NCBI RefSeq assembly: GCF_024355225.1
Contig: NZ_VCNH01000008.1
Coordinates: 1,240,001-1,304,000, forward strand
Source: Roseovarius sp. M141
GTDB lineage: Bacteria; Pseudomonadota; Alphaproteobacteria; Rhodobacterales; Rhodobacteraceae
Direction: 5' to 3'
DNA length: 64,000 nucleotides
A model generated the notes under the pieces. The model had not been told where the DNA came from. It saw only the letters and a program-made list of their open reading frames with translations, and searched no databases. Made by a program: the position numbers and the translations under genes. Every line of letters starts with the position of its first letter. Position 1 is the stretch's first letter. Shown piece by piece: positions 40,719-50,150 of the stretch.

Positions 40719-42253
40719 GTGCGCAGCTCCGGCATGGAAATGCCTGCAACATCTGCAATTGCGCCGCTTTCAATCAAAGTTGCGGCCAGTTCAAGATCAG
40801 GTGCCATGTAACGATCGTCTCCCAATGTTTCTACACTCTCGCGCACGCGCGCCACGACGCGCTGCAGCGGCTCGCTTGTTGCCAGCGGCGCGCGGAAATC
40901 AATGCCCTGCGCGGCGCAGAGCAGCTCAACCCCCAGAATACGGTTGAGGTTTTCCAGCATTTGCCCAAGGCGCCGGGCGCCGTGGGCGGCCATGCTGACG
41001 TGATCCTCCTGATTGGCGGATGTGGGCGTGCTGTCGGTGACGCAGGGGTTCGCCAGATGCTTGTTCTCGCTCATCAGGGCGGCGGTCGTCACCTCGGCGA
41101 TCATGTAGCCTGAATTAAGGCCGGGCTTCGGCGTCAGGAACGGCGGCAGGTTGAAGCTGAGCACCGGATCGACGATCAGCGCGATCCGGCGCTGCGCGAT
41201 TGCCCCGATTTCCGCCACGGCCAGCGCGATCATATCGGCGGCAAAGCCGACCGGCTCGGCATGGAAATTCCCGCCCGAGACAATCAGATCGGCGCCGACC
41301 AGAACCAGCGGGTTGTCGGTGGCGGCGTTGGCCTCGATCTCCAGCGTGCGGGCGGCCATGCGCAGCACGTCCATCGCCGCGCCCGTCACCTGCGGCTGGC
41401 AGCGGATGCAATAGGGGTCCTGCACGCGGGCATCGCCGTCAACGTGGCTTTCGCGGATTTCCGAGCCGTCCAGCAGCGCGCGCATGGTCTCGCCCGCCTC
41501 GATCTGGCCCGCGTGGCCGCGCAATTCGTGAATTTCCGGCTGAAGCGGCGCGGTCGAGCCCATGATTGCATCCGTGGACAGCGCCGATGTGACCAGCGCG
41601 GAATGCGCACCGCGCCACGCGCCGAACAGGCCCGCCAGCGCAAACGCGGTGGAAAACTGCGTGCCGTTGATCAGCGCCAGCCCTTCTTTCGGGCCCAGTT
41701 CCACCGGGGTCAGCCCGGCGGCGGCCAGCGCGTCGGCGCCCGGCATCACCTTGCCGCCAAATTCAGCCTCGCCATGGCCCATCATCGCAGCGGCCATATG
41801 CGCCAGCGGCGCCAGATCGCCGGACGCACCGACCGACCCTTGCGCCGGGATGACGGGCGTCACGCCCTTGTCCAGCATTGCTTCGATCAGGTCGACCACC
41901 TCGAGGCGCACGCCGGATGCACCGCGCCCCAGACTCAGCAGTTTGAGCGCCATCAGCAGCCGCGCATGGCGGCGCGGAATCGCAGGCCCGACGCCGCAGC
42001 AATGCGACAGGATCAGGTTGCGCTGCAGGGTTGCGGTATCCTCGGACGCGATCTGAACGCTGGCCAGCTTGCCGAAACCCGTGTTCACACCGTAGACGGC
42101 ATCGGTTCCGGCCACGGCCCGCGCGATACAGGCATGCGCGCGCTCGATATCGGGGCGGCAGGCCGGGTCAAGACGCACGGAGGCCTCGTCCCAGTAGACC
42201 GTGGCAAGATGATCCAGTGTGACAGCGCCAGGCGTCAGGGTGAGTGTGGTCAC
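40715..42253 (-). CDS. hutH: Histidine ammonia-lyase
   Basis: Converts histidine to urocanate plus ammonia. The 512-residue product starts at a GTG (42253) that overlaps the hutI stop (GTGA) and follows GGAGG. The self-forming MIO prosthetic group comes from the Ala-Ser-Gly in [34 protein letters not shown] and the Tyr/Gln/Glu active-site blocks ([15 protein letters not shown] region as [13 protein letters not shown]) are intact. Confidence 0.97.
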   Translation of the reverse strand: MTTLTLTPGAVTLDHLATVYWDEASVRLDPACRPDIERAHACIARAVAGTDAVYGVNTGFGKLASVQIASEDTATLQRNLILSHCCGVGPAIPRRHARLLMALKLLSLGRGASGVRLEVVDLIEAMLDKGVTPVIPAQGSVGASGDLAPLAHMAAAMMGHGEAEFGGKVMPGADALAAAGLTPVELGPKEGLALINGTQFSTAFALAGLFGAWRGAHSALVTSALSTDAIMGSTAPLQPEIHELRGHAGQIEAGETMRALLDGSEIRESHVDGDARVQDPYCIRCQPQVTGAAMDVLRMAARTLEIEANAATDNPLVLVGADLIVSGGNFHAEPVGFAADMIALAVAEIGAIAQRRIALIVDPVLSFNLPPFLTPKPGLNSGYMIAEVTTAALMSENKHLANPCVTDSTPTSANQEDHVSMAAHGARRLGQMLENLNRILGVELLCAAQGIDFRAPLATSEPLQRVVARVRESVETLGDDRYMAPDLELAATLIESGAIADVAGISMPELRT

Positions 42254-43461
42254 GAGTTGCCTCCGAAAATGCGGGTGTGAAGGGGGTTGAAGCCGATGCG
42301 ATAGGCCAGCTCGGCAGGGTGTTTGATATCCCACACCGCCAGATCGGCGCGCATCCCGGTTGCGATCTGGCCGCAATCGGTCAGACCGAGGGCGGCCGCG
42401 GCGTGACGCGTGACGCCGGTCAGCGCCTCCTCGGGCGTCATGCGGAACAGCGTGCAGGCCATGTTCATCGTCAGCAAAAGCGATGTCATGGGCGAGGAGC
42501 CGGGGTTGCAATCGCTGGCCAGTGCCATCGGCACGCCATGTTTGCGCAGCGCGGCGATCGGCGGCGCCTGCGTTTCGCGCAATGTGTAGAAGGCGCCGGG
42601 CAGGACAACCGCCACGGTTCCGGCCTGTGCCATCGCGATGACGCCATCCTCGTCCAGATATTCGATATGATCCGCCGACATTGCCCCGTAGGACGCGGCC
42701 AGCTTGGCGCCGCCAAGGTTCGACAGCTGCTCGGCATGCAGTTTCAGCGGCAGGCCCAGTTCCCTGGCCACGTCAAAAACACGGGCAATCTGATCCGGCA
42801 GAAATGCGATCCCCTCGCAGAAACCGTCTACGGCATCGACCAGCCCTTCGGCATGGGCGGCGCGAAGCGTGGGAATGCACATGTCGTCAATATAGGCGTC
42901 CGGGCTGCCCAGATATTCGACCGGCACGGCATGCGCGCCAAGGAAGCTGGTCACGACCCGCACGGGGCGATGCTGATCCAGCGCACGGGCGGCGCGCAGC
43001 ATGCGCAGTTCGGTTTCGCGGTCGAGGCCATAGCCCGATTTGACCTCCAGAACCGTGACGCCCTCGGCCAGCAGCGCATCGACGCGGGGCAGCGCGCTGG
43101 CGATCAAGTCATCGACGCTGGCCTCGCGGGTCGCGGTCACGGTCGACACGATGCCACCGCCTGCGCGCGCGACCTCTTCGTAGCTTGCCCCGTTCAGGCG
43201 CATTTCGAATTCGACGGCGCGATCGCCGCCATGCACGACATGAGTGTGGCAATCGATCAGGCCCGGCGTGACCAGCCGCCCGCCCAGGCCCTCGCGCGTC
43301 AGACTCGCGTGTCCGGCGGGCAGATCGGCCAGCGGCCCGACCCATGCGATCTGATCCTCCGTCGTGACGATCGCGGCATTCTCGACCAGGCCATAGGCGG
43401 TCTGGGATGCGGTCATCGTCGCGACGGTCAAATCAACGTAAAGCTTGCTGCTGGCTGTCAT
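42250..43461 (-). CDS. hutI: Imidazolonepropionase
   Basis: Amidohydrolase-superfamily enzyme that opens imidazolone-propionate to N-formimino-glutamate. The 403-residue product has the metal-binding motif [54 protein letters not shown] and [10 protein letters not shown] typical of HutI. It is the first gene of the minus-strand hut operon. A 45-bp sequence separates its start from the proposed operator shared with hutF. Confidence 0.96.
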   Translation of the reverse strand: MTASSKLYVDLTVATMTASQTAYGLVENAAIVTTEDQIAWVGPLADLPAGHASLTREGLGGRLVTPGLIDCHTHVVHGGDRAVEFEMRLNGASYEEVARAGGGIVSTVTATREASVDDLIASALPRVDALLAEGVTVLEVKSGYGLDRETELRMLRAARALDQHRPVRVVTSFLGAHAVPVEYLGSPDAYIDDMCIPTLRAAHAEGLVDAVDGFCEGIAFLPDQIARVFDVARELGLPLKLHAEQLSNLGGAKLAASYGAMSADHIEYLDEDGVIAMAQAGTVAVVLPGAFYTLRETQAPPIAALRKHGVPMALASDCNPGSSPMTSLLLTMNMACTLFRMTPEEALTGVTRHAAAALGLTDCGQIATGMRADLAVWDIKHPAELAYRIGFNPLHTRIFGGNS

Positions 43462-43514
43462 ATCTGGCCCCCGATAGCTTAGGTTTCACTTTTATAGCGC
43501 GCATAAATGATCTA

Positions 43515-43528
43515 TATGTCTATACATA
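43515..43528. promoter_or_regulatory. Dyad operator between hutI and hutF (HutC-like)
   Basis: TATGTCTATACATA is an inverted repeat TATGT-N4-ACATA in the 87-bp gap between divergent hutI and hutF. The AT-rich TGTATA/TATACA core is like operators of HutC, the GntR-family urocanate-sensing repressor of hut genes. No hutC gene lies in the window, so the regulator must be encoded elsewhere. The site argues against an upstream ATG at 43507 as the hutF start. Confidence 0.6.
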
Positions 43529-43548
43529 AAGATACGAAAGGCCGTCAA

Positions 43549-44907
43549 ATGATTTTCGCAAAGCAAGCCATGTTATCGACCGGATGGGCGCAGAACGTTC
43601 GTCTGACCGTCAGTTCGGGGGCAATCACCGCCGTCGAATCAGGCCGGATGCCGCAGCCCGGCGATACGCTCGTCGATACGTTGCTGCCTGCGCTCGCCAA
43701 TCTGCACAGCCACAGCTTTCAGCGCGCGATGGCTGGGATGACCGAGTATCGCATGGCGGGCAAAGACAGCTTCTGGACGTGGCGGGATCTAATGTACCGC
43801 TTTACCGCGCATCTGACGCCCGGGCATATCGAGGCCATTGCTGCTTTCGTCTTCCTTGAAATGCAAGAGGGGGGCTATGCCAGCGTGGGCGAGTTTCACT
43901 ATATCCACCACCAGCCGGACGGGGCGCCCTACGATGATCTGGGCGAGTTGTCGTCACGGATCGCCGCCGCTGCCGCAACCACGGGCATCGGCCTGACGCA
44001 TCTGCCGGTTCTCTATACATATGGCGGCGCAGGGCAGGTTGCGCTTCAGCCCGGGCAGGCGCGGTTCGGCAATTCGGTGGACCGTTTCAACGATCTGGTT
44101 GTCCGCGCCGAGATGGCTGTTGGCGAGCTGCCAGCGGATTGCCGCGTCGGCATCGCGCCGCACTCTTTGCGAGCGACGTCGCCGGGCGATCTGTCGGCGG
44201 TGCTGGGCGCCCATGCCAGCGGCCCGACCCATATTCACATCGCCGAACAGCCCAAGGAAGTCGCCGACATCTCGGCCTGGCTGGGCGCGCGTCCTGTCGA
44301 ATGGCTGCTGGAAAATGTGAACGTCACCCCCGATTGGTGCCTGATTCATGCAACACACATGACACTGGGCGAGACGCGCGACATGGCCAAATCCGGGGCG
44401 GTTGCGGGGCTGTGCCCGATCACCGAGGCCAACCTGGGCGATGGCCCATTCAACGGCCCGTCCTATCTGGAAGCGGGCGGCGCATTCGGTATCGGCTCGG
44501 ACTCCAACGTGCTGATCTCGCTGACGGAAGAACTGCGCACGCTGGAATATTCCCAACGCCTGCGGGACTTTGCCCGCAACGTGATGGTCGTCGGCGAGGG
44601 ATCGGTGGGCGAGGCATTGTATACGGGTGCCGCATGCGGCGGTGCGCAGGCCTTGGGGCGCAAGGCGGGCACTATCGCCGTGGGCCAGCTGGCCGATCTG
44701 GTCGCGATCGACAGCACGGACCCGGCCCTGTGCGCCCTGCAAACCCATCAACTGCTGGATGGGCTGGCGTTTGCCGCCAAGGATAGAGTCGTGACCGATG
44801 TCTGGTCAGCGGGCCGTCATTCGGTCAAGGGTGGCCGCCATATCCGGCGCGACCAGATCGTAGATGGCTACCGGTCTGCAATGCAAAGCTTGATGGCGGC
44901 GCTCTGA
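43549..44907 (+). CDS. hutF: Formimidoylglutamate deiminase
   Basis: Deiminates N-formimino-glutamate to N-formylglutamate plus ammonia. The 452-residue amidohydrolase shows LPALANLHSHSFQRAMAGM (metal His pair), GYASVGEFHYIHHQPDG, RVGIAPHSLRATSP, HIHIAEQPKEV and FGIGSDSNVLIS. The chosen ATG at 43549 follows GAAAGG; a longer start at 43507 would place the operator inside the gene. It is divergent from the hutI-hutH-hutG-hutU operon and completes the five-step pathway. Confidence 0.93.
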   Translation: MIFAKQAMLSTGWAQNVRLTVSSGAITAVESGRMPQPGDTLVDTLLPALANLHSHSFQRAMAGMTEYRMAGKDSFWTWRDLMYRFTAHLTPGHIEAIAAFVFLEMQEGGYASVGEFHYIHHQPDGAPYDDLGELSSRIAAAAATTGIGLTHLPVLYTYGGAGQVALQPGQARFGNSVDRFNDLVVRAEMAVGELPADCRVGIAPHSLRATSPGDLSAVLGAHASGPTHIHIAEQPKEVADISAWLGARPVEWLLENVNVTPDWCLIHATHMTLGETRDMAKSGAVAGLCPITEANLGDGPFNGPSYLEAGGAFGIGSDSNVLISLTEELRTLEYSQRLRDFARNVMVVGEGSVGEALYTGAACGGAQALGRKAGTIAVGQLADLVAIDSTDPALCALQTHQLLDGLAFAAKDRVVTDVWSAGRHSVKGGRHIRRDQIVDGYRSAMQSLMAAL

Positions 44908-44951
44908 GTCGCACAAAATGGCACGGGCGCAGTTTAGAATGGTTCCAAACC

Positions 44952-44982
44952 TTGACTCCGGCCTCGGCGGGGCGCATATGCT
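44952..44982 (+). promoter_or_regulatory. Possible sigma-70 promoter of the nfu gene
   Basis: TTGACT (44952-44957) is followed after 17-19 bp by CATATGCT, which contains a passable -10. It lies 26 bp upstream of the nfu ATG. The -35 is good and the -10 is weak. Confidence 0.35.
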
Positions 44983-45007
44983 GTATCAGTCAATACAGGG
45001 GTGTCCC

Positions 45008-45571
45008 ATGTTCATTCAGACCGAATCCACGCCGAACCCGGCGACACTGAAATTCCTGCCGGGCCAGACTGTCCTGCCCGCAGGTACCGCCGATTTTCCG
45101 TCGGCCGAGAATGCGGGCGCGTCGCCGCTGGCTACGCGCATCTTTGCGGTTGATGGCGTCACGGGCGTGTTCTTTGGCAGCGACTTCGTAACCGTCACCA
45201 AAGCCGACGGAACCGAATGGGACCATATCAAACCCGCACTGCTGGGGGCGATCATGGAACATTTCCAGTCGGGGCTGCCGGTCATGAAAGACGGCGGAAC
45301 TGCACCGTCGGGCCATTCCGAGCACACCGGTGAAGACGGCGAGATCGTCAACCAGATCAAGGAATTGCTGGACACTCGCGTGCGCCCCGCCGTGGCGCAG
45401 GATGGCGGCGACATCACCTTTCACGGGTTTGATCGCGGCATCGTCTATCTGCACATGCAGGGTGCCTGCGCCGGTTGCCCGTCCTCGACCATCACGCTGA
45501 AGATGGGAATCGAGAATCTGCTGCGCCACTATATCCCCGAAGTGACCGAGGTGCGCCCGGTTGGTGTCTGA
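45008..45571 (+). CDS. Nfu-type iron-sulfur cluster carrier
   Basis: A 187-residue protein with an N-terminal Nfu_N domain (MFIQTESTPNPATLKFLPG) and a C-terminal NifU-like domain. The cluster-binding CxxC motif is in HMQGACAGCPSSTITLKMGI. It carries [4Fe-4S] clusters from the assembly scaffold to target enzymes in the cytoplasm. The ATG at 45008 follows AGGGG. It overlaps the tsaB start by a few bases; TsaD-type partners of TsaB are not in the window, so the coupling is positional only. Confidence 0.9.
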   Translation: MFIQTESTPNPATLKFLPGQTVLPAGTADFPSAENAGASPLATRIFAVDGVTGVFFGSDFVTVTKADGTEWDHIKPALLGAIMEHFQSGLPVMKDGGTAPSGHSEHTGEDGEIVNQIKELLDTRVRPAVAQDGGDITFHGFDRGIVYLHMQGACAGCPSSTITLKMGIENLLRHYIPEVTEVRPVGV

Positions 45572-46154
45572 CGCTTATATCCTTGGCTTTGATACATCGG
45601 CCGCGCATTGCGCGGCCGCTTTGCTGTGCGGCACCCGCGTGGTGGCGATGCGCGGCGAAGAGATGACGCGCGGTCAGGCAGAACGCCTGATGCCACTGCT
45701 GGAGGAGGTGCTGGCCGAGGCCGGGATTGTCTGGGGCGATCTGGCACGGATCGGCGTCGGCGTCGGGCCGGGGAATTTCACCGGCATCCGCATCGGCGTG
45801 TCCGCGGCGCGCGGATTGGCCTTGGCGCTGGAGATACCGGCGATCGGCATCACCGGCTTTCAAACGATATCGCTGGACGAGGAAGCGGCCCATGTCGCAG
45901 CCATTCCAGCCCCGCGCGACCATGTCTATGTGCAGGCGCCGGGTGGCGCGCAGGCGCTGATGCCGATGGCCGAGGCCGAGGCCATGGGCGCGCCGCTGCG
46001 CTATTTACCCGCTTCGGGTGAAATGGCCTGCCGCATTGCACGGCTGGCTGCCGTCGCACCGCCCGGCCCCGCACCTGCGCCGCTTTATCTGCGCGCGGCG
46101 GATGCGGCACCGGCGCGCGATGCGCCTCCGGTGATGCTTGATGAGCGCGGCTGA
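45564..46154 (+). CDS. tsaB: tRNA threonylcarbamoyladenosine biosynthesis protein TsaB
   Basis: Needed, with TsaD and TsaE, for t6A37 in ANN-decoding tRNAs. The 196-residue ASKHA-fold protein begins near ILGFDTSAAHCAAALL and contains the block GVGVGPGNFTGIRIGVSAARGLALAL. The start is either the GTG at 45564 or a TTG three bases upstream; both overlap the nfu end. It also overlaps rimI by 14 bp, the common tsaB-rimI coupling. Confidence 0.9.
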   Translation: MSDAYILGFDTSAAHCAAALLCGTRVVAMRGEEMTRGQAERLMPLLEEVLAEAGIVWGDLARIGVGVGPGNFTGIRIGVSAARGLALALEIPAIGITGFQTISLDEEAAHVAAIPAPRDHVYVQAPGGAQALMPMAEAEAMGAPLRYLPASGEMACRIARLAAVAPPGPAPAPLYLRAADAAPARDAPPVMLDERG

Positions 46155-46563
46155 GGATCTGGCGCGCCTGCACGGCCGCGCCTTTGCCGGGCAGGGTCGG
46201 GGGTGGCGCGCGGATGAGTTCGCGGATCTTCTGGCCTCTCCTTTGACATGCCTTTGCGCGGGGCCGCACGGTTTTGCGCTGTCGCGGGTGATCGCGGATG
46301 AGGCAGAACTGCTGACGCTGGCGACCGATCCGAACCATCGCAGGCAAGGTGTGGCTGCCGCGTTACTGGCTGCGGTTGAGGGGGACGTGGCCGCGCGCGG
46401 TGCGGCACGGCATTTTCTGGAAGTGGCGGCGGATAACACCGCCGCGCGCGCGCTTTATGCCCGCGCGGGCTATGTCCCGACGGGGCAGCGCGCCGGGTAT
46501 TATGCGCGCATCGATGGCGCCCGCGTCGACGCCCTTCTGATGGAGAAGGCGCTGCACGGCTGA
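46141..46563 (+). CDS. rimI: Ribosomal-protein-alanine N-acetyltransferase RimI-type GNAT
   Basis: A 140-residue GNAT-fold acetyltransferase. The acetyl-CoA-binding motif is LATDPNHRRQGVAAALL, followed by HFLEVAADNTAARALYARAGYVPTG-type residues typical of RimI (in NTAARALYARAGY). It may acetylate ribosomal protein S18 or other N-termini; substrate assignment relies on the tsaB neighbour and motif B. The start codon lies inside the end of tsaB. Confidence 0.82.
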   Translation: MSAAEDLARLHGRAFAGQGRGWRADEFADLLASPLTCLCAGPHGFALSRVIADEAELLTLATDPNHRRQGVAAALLAAVEGDVAARGAARHFLEVAADNTAARALYARAGYVPTGQRAGYYARIDGARVDALLMEKALHG

Positions 46564-46765
46564 TCCGCAATGCCCGACCGGTGCGCGCGCCTGACGCTGG
46601 ATGTGACCTCAAAGGGGGATCGCGCCATTTCTGCCGGGCCTTGCCGCGTGGAAACTGCCCACATTGGGTTAACGCGGCGCGTATCCCGTGCAAAAGTGCT
46701 GCAGACCGGGCCTTTGCCACCTTGGGGCGCTTGCCAAGGCGCCGGATTGGGGGCTACCAAAGGTG

Positions 46766-47683
46766 ATGCAGATTTATCTTCCCATCGCCGAAGTGTCGGT
46801 CAACGCCTTCCTGTTGCTGGGCCTGGGCGGGCTGGTCGGGGTGCTTTCGGGTATGTTCGGCGTTGGCGGCGGGTTCCTGATGACGCCGCTGCTGTTCTTT
46901 ATCGGCATCCCCCCGGCTGTTGCCGTGGCGACGGGCGCGAACCAGATTGTCGCGTCGTCCTTTTCGGCGGTGCTGTCGCATTTCCGACGCCGCGCGGTGG
47001 ATTTGAGGATGGGCACCGTCCTGTTGATCGGTGGCCTGTTCGGCGCCGCGCTGGGCGTCATGCTGTTCAATTATCTCAAGGCATTGGGCCAGGTCGATCT
47101 GCTGGTCACGCTGTTCTACGTGGTATTTCTGGGGATCATCGGTGCGCTGATGTTCTTTGAAAGCCTGCGCGCCATCCGCCGTGCGCGGGGCGGCAAGGTG
47201 GCGACAAAGCGCAAGAAACACACCTGGATCCAGAAGCTGCCGCTGAAGATGCGGTTTCGCACCTCGGGTCTTTATATCAGCGTCATCCCGCCACTTCTGG
47301 TCGGGGTTGCCGTAGGCGTTCTGGCGGCGATCATGGGGGTCGGCGGCGGGTTCATCATGGTGCCGGCGATGATCTATCTGCTGGGCATGCCGACCAAGGT
47401 GGTGATCGGAACGTCGCTGTTTCAGATCATCTTTGTCGCGGCGTTCACCACCATGCTGCACGCGGTCAGCAGCCAGATCGTCGATGTGGTTCTGGCCGTC
47501 CTGTTGCTGGTGGGCGGCGTCGTCGGGGCGCAGTTCGGCACGCGGATCGGCAGCCGCATGAAAGCCGAGCAGCTGCGCATCCTGTTGGCTATTCTGGTGC
47601 TGGCGGTTTGCTTCAAACTGGGCCTGGATCTGCTGATCGAGCCGCGTGAGGTATATTCGATCAGCGCGGCAGGCACGCCATGA
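46766..47683 (+). CDS. TauE/SafE-family sulfite exporter-like permease
   Basis: A 305-residue integral membrane protein with eight or so TM helices in two repeated halves. Each half begins with a glycine-rich motif: GLGGLVGVLSGMFGVGGGF near the N-terminus and VGVLAAIMGVGGGFIMVP near residue 195. Members move sulfite, sulfoacetate or other small anions across the inner membrane; the substrate is unknown here. The ATG at 46766 has only a weak ribosome site. Its stop overlaps the start of the TIGR02186 gene, and this pair recurs in Rhodobacteraceae. Confidence 0.87.
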   Translation: MQIYLPIAEVSVNAFLLLGLGGLVGVLSGMFGVGGGFLMTPLLFFIGIPPAVAVATGANQIVASSFSAVLSHFRRRAVDLRMGTVLLIGGLFGAALGVMLFNYLKALGQVDLLVTLFYVVFLGIIGALMFFESLRAIRRARGGKVATKRKKHTWIQKLPLKMRFRTSGLYISVIPPLLVGVAVGVLAAIMGVGGGFIMVPAMIYLLGMPTKVVIGTSLFQIIFVAAFTTMLHAVSSQIVDVVLAVLLLVGGVVGAQFGTRIGSRMKAEQLRILLAILVLAVCFKLGLDLLIEPREVYSISAAGTP

Positions 47684-48441
47684 AAACGCGGTTGGCCATC
47701 GCGCTGTTGCTGCTCGCCGCGCTGCCGACGCGGGCCGAGGAGGTGGTGCTGGGTCTGAGCCAGAACAGCGTGTCCATCGACACCACATTCAGCGGATCGC
47801 AGATCCTGCTGTTCGGGGCGATCAAGCGCGAGGTGGCGATCCCGGCGGATGAATTGGGGGTCGTGGTCACCATTGCCGGTCCCAGCCAGCCGCTGGACGT
47901 GCGCCGCAAGGAGCGCCGATTTGGCATCTGGGTCAACGTGGATGCGGTCGAGGTCGACAGCGCCCCAAGCTTCTATGCGGTGGCAACCAGCGGACCGTGG
48001 GCGCAAGTGCTGAGCCAGGTCGAGGATCTACGCCATAAAATCTCGATCCCGCGTGCGATCCGGTCTGTCGGAGCGCCCAGTACGGTGCAGAACGCGCAGG
48101 ATTTTACCGATGCGGTGATCCGTATCCGCACCCGCAGCGGTGCCTATCAGATCCGCGAGGGTGCGGTCGAGCTGTCCGAGCAAACGCTGTTCCGCACGTC
48201 AGTCGACCTGCCGTCGAACCTGACCGAGGGCGCCTATGTCACGCGTATTTTCCTGACCCGAAATAGTAATGTAGTCTCGCAATACGAGACCATCATCGAT
48301 GTGCGAAAGGTTGGCATGGAGCGGTGGTTGTTCGAGCTGTCGCGCGAAGATGCGGTGGTCTATGGGTTGATGTCACTGGCTATCGCGATTGCCGCCGGTT
48401 GGGGCGCGTCCGAAGCGTTCCGGCTGTTGCGGCGCGGGTAG
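47680..48441 (+). CDS. TIGR02186 family membrane-anchored periplasmic protein
   Basis: A 253-residue protein with a cleavable-type signal (MKTRLAIALLLLAALPTRAE), a periplasmic domain of about 200 residues and one C-terminal TM helix (about 225-245, AVVYGLMSLAIAIAAGWGAS). The pattern LGLSQNSVSIDTTFSGSQIL is characteristic of TIGR02186. The function is unknown, but it is coupled to the TauE/SafE permease by an ATGA overlap, suggesting it is an accessory of that transporter. Confidence 0.85.
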   Translation: MKTRLAIALLLLAALPTRAEEVVLGLSQNSVSIDTTFSGSQILLFGAIKREVAIPADELGVVVTIAGPSQPLDVRRKERRFGIWVNVDAVEVDSAPSFYAVATSGPWAQVLSQVEDLRHKISIPRAIRSVGAPSTVQNAQDFTDAVIRIRTRSGAYQIREGAVELSEQTLFRTSVDLPSNLTEGAYVTRIFLTRNSNVVSQYETIIDVRKVGMERWLFELSREDAVVYGLMSLAIAIAAGWGASEAFRLLRRG

Positions 48442-48480
48442 TGCGACGCCTGGCGCTGTAGCGCATGTGGAACGGGCGGA

Positions 48481-48517
48481 GCCTCCGGCGGGGATATTTT
48501 CGGCAAGAAGAAAGGGA
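48481..48517 (+). repeat. Intergenic element resembling the GAGTATTTT repeat
   Basis: GCCTCCGGCGGGGATATTTT followed by CGGCAAGAAGAAAGGG lies between the converging TIGR02186 and helicase genes. The ATATTTT...GAAAGGG part resembles the copies at 20964 and 34025 more loosely. I recall similar CCTCCGGCGGG-TATTTT strings in other Rhodobacteraceae intergenic regions, but know no name for them. Confidence 0.4.
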
Positions 48518-48527
48518 AGTGGAGGGG

Positions 48528-50054
48528 CTATCCCTCGCTTGTTTCCAGCGTCAGGGGGACGGGTTTGGTACGCAGGTCATCCACGCGCAGGCTGTGTTCG
48601 GGTTTTGACAACCGGTTGCGCACAACCCAGTGCAGGCGCTCTTCGGCGCGGGTGATTGCGACGTAAGCGAGGCGTTTCCACAGCGGCTGGCCTGCTTCGC
48701 TCCGCCCCATCCGGGCGGCGGCGTATAGGTCGGGGGCGAAGACTTGCACGTCGTTCCATTGGCTGCCTTGCGCCTTGTGGATGGTGACGGCTGCGCCGTG
48801 CAGGAAGGTGGCGCCCATGTTTGCGGCGAAGGGGATGAACGGCTCTTCCTCGCCCGGTTTTTCGATCTTCACGATGCTGGCGGCGCTGATTTGTGGATCT
48901 TCGGCGCCCATGACGTGCAGGCGCGAAAAGCCGGGTTTGCGGCCCGGTCCCAGATAGACGACCTGCGCGCCCTTGATGAGGCCGCGTGCCTCGAGGTCGA
49001 GGCGCTTTTTACGATGTTTTAGCGGCAGCTCGATCCCGTCGCAGATCAGCGGCTCGCCTTCCAGCAGGGCATCTTCGGGGGCGCCGTGGACGGAGCGAAA
49101 GGCGTTGATCAGGCGGATGCGCGTCGCGTTGCGCCAAACCAGAACAGGGCTGCGGGCCATCAGATCGACCTGCACGCGCTGCGCCCATTGCACACGGTCG
49201 TCGCGTTTTGCAGCGTCTTCTATCATTTTTTCGAAATCGTGGAATTCGAGGGCCGGATCGGCCAGCGCGTGCGCCAGATCGAGGATAGGGTTGTCAGCGT
49301 CCTGGCGGTGGATGCGGTGCAGGATCAGTTTTGACGGCTCTGGCAGGGTCTCGAACACCATGCCGCCGGTGCTGTTGACGGGGGCCAGCTGCGCAGGGTC
49401 GCCGAACAGCAGGAGGGTCGGGAAAATCTCCTTGAGGTCGTCCATCTGGCGGGTGTCCAGCATGCTGGCCTCGTCGACAAATCCGATATCCAGCGGCTCG
49501 TCCCGGCGCTTCCATCCGGTAATGAAATCGCTGCCCTTCAGGCCCGCGGCGGCCAGCGCGCCGGGGATGGATTTGTTCGTCTGATAGAACGCGAAGGCGC
49601 GGTCGAGCGCGGTTTCCGACAGTTCTTCTATCTCAGGGCGCTCGCCATTGCCCGCCAGCCATTCGGCGATCTTCTCATACTGGGGGTCATAGACCGGGGT
49701 ATAAAGGATACGGTGGATCGTGGTTGCCGGAACGCCGTGCATGCGCAGGACCGAGGCGGCCTTGTTCGTGGGGGCGAGAATGGCAAGCGTGCGGCCGTCC
49801 TTGCGCTTCTTGCCCTCGTAGTCGCCCGACACGATGTCGACGCCCGCCTCCTCCAGCGCGCGGTAGAGCGCGGCCAGCAGCAACGTTTTGCCCGATCCGG
49901 CCTTGCCGATCACGGCCATGACGCTGGTGCCGCCCTCGCGCGGGGGGGTGGTGATGCCATTGTCCAGATCGACGCCGACGGCGCGGAGCGCCGCAGTGAT
50001 GCGGTCATGCGCTTCGGCCTGATCGGGGGAGTATGTGAGGGCGGTTTCTGTCAT
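48528..50054 (-). CDS. RecD-like superfamily 1 DNA helicase
   Basis: A 508-residue ATP-dependent helicase, likely 5'-3'. Walker A is GKAGSGKT near residue 55. Motif Ia LAPTNKAASVLR, the DEAS Walker B (VDEASM), motif III LLFGDPAQLAPV, the UvrD_C_2-type TIHKAQGSQW and the C-terminal AYVAITRAEERLH are all in order. No RecB/RecC partners or nuclease domain are present, so it is the stand-alone RecD2-like class used in repair or conjugation-like DNA handling. It converges with the TIGR02186 gene and follows the phosphohexomutase gene on the same strand by 96 bp. Confidence 0.85.
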   Translation of the reverse strand: MTETALTYSPDQAEAHDRITAALRAVGVDLDNGITTPPREGGTSVMAVIGKAGSGKTLLLAALYRALEEAGVDIVSGDYEGKKRKDGRTLAILAPTNKAASVLRMHGVPATTIHRILYTPVYDPQYEKIAEWLAGNGERPEIEELSETALDRAFAFYQTNKSIPGALAAAGLKGSDFITGWKRRDEPLDIGFVDEASMLDTRQMDDLKEIFPTLLLFGDPAQLAPVNSTGGMVFETLPEPSKLILHRIHRQDADNPILDLAHALADPALEFHDFEKMIEDAAKRDDRVQWAQRVQVDLMARSPVLVWRNATRIRLINAFRSVHGAPEDALLEGEPLICDGIELPLKHRKKRLDLEARGLIKGAQVVYLGPGRKPGFSRLHVMGAEDPQISAASIVKIEKPGEEEPFIPFAANMGATFLHGAAVTIHKAQGSQWNDVQVFAPDLYAAARMGRSEAGQPLWKRLAYVAITRAEERLHWVVRNRLSKPEHSLRVDDLRTKPVPLTLETSEG

Positions 50055-50150
50055 GGCCGGACACTATAGGCGGGGGGCGAGGGGTGCCAGCGAAAGACGC
50101 GTTCGAAGGGTAGCGCGCCCGGCGTATCTGCCCGCCCGGCCCGCCTGCAT

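Noticed and set aside
46719..46738. CCTTGG-N8-CCAAGG dyad upstream of the TauE/SafE gene
   Set aside because: Single short dyad with no matching site elsewhere in the window and no known regulator; not enough to call an operator.
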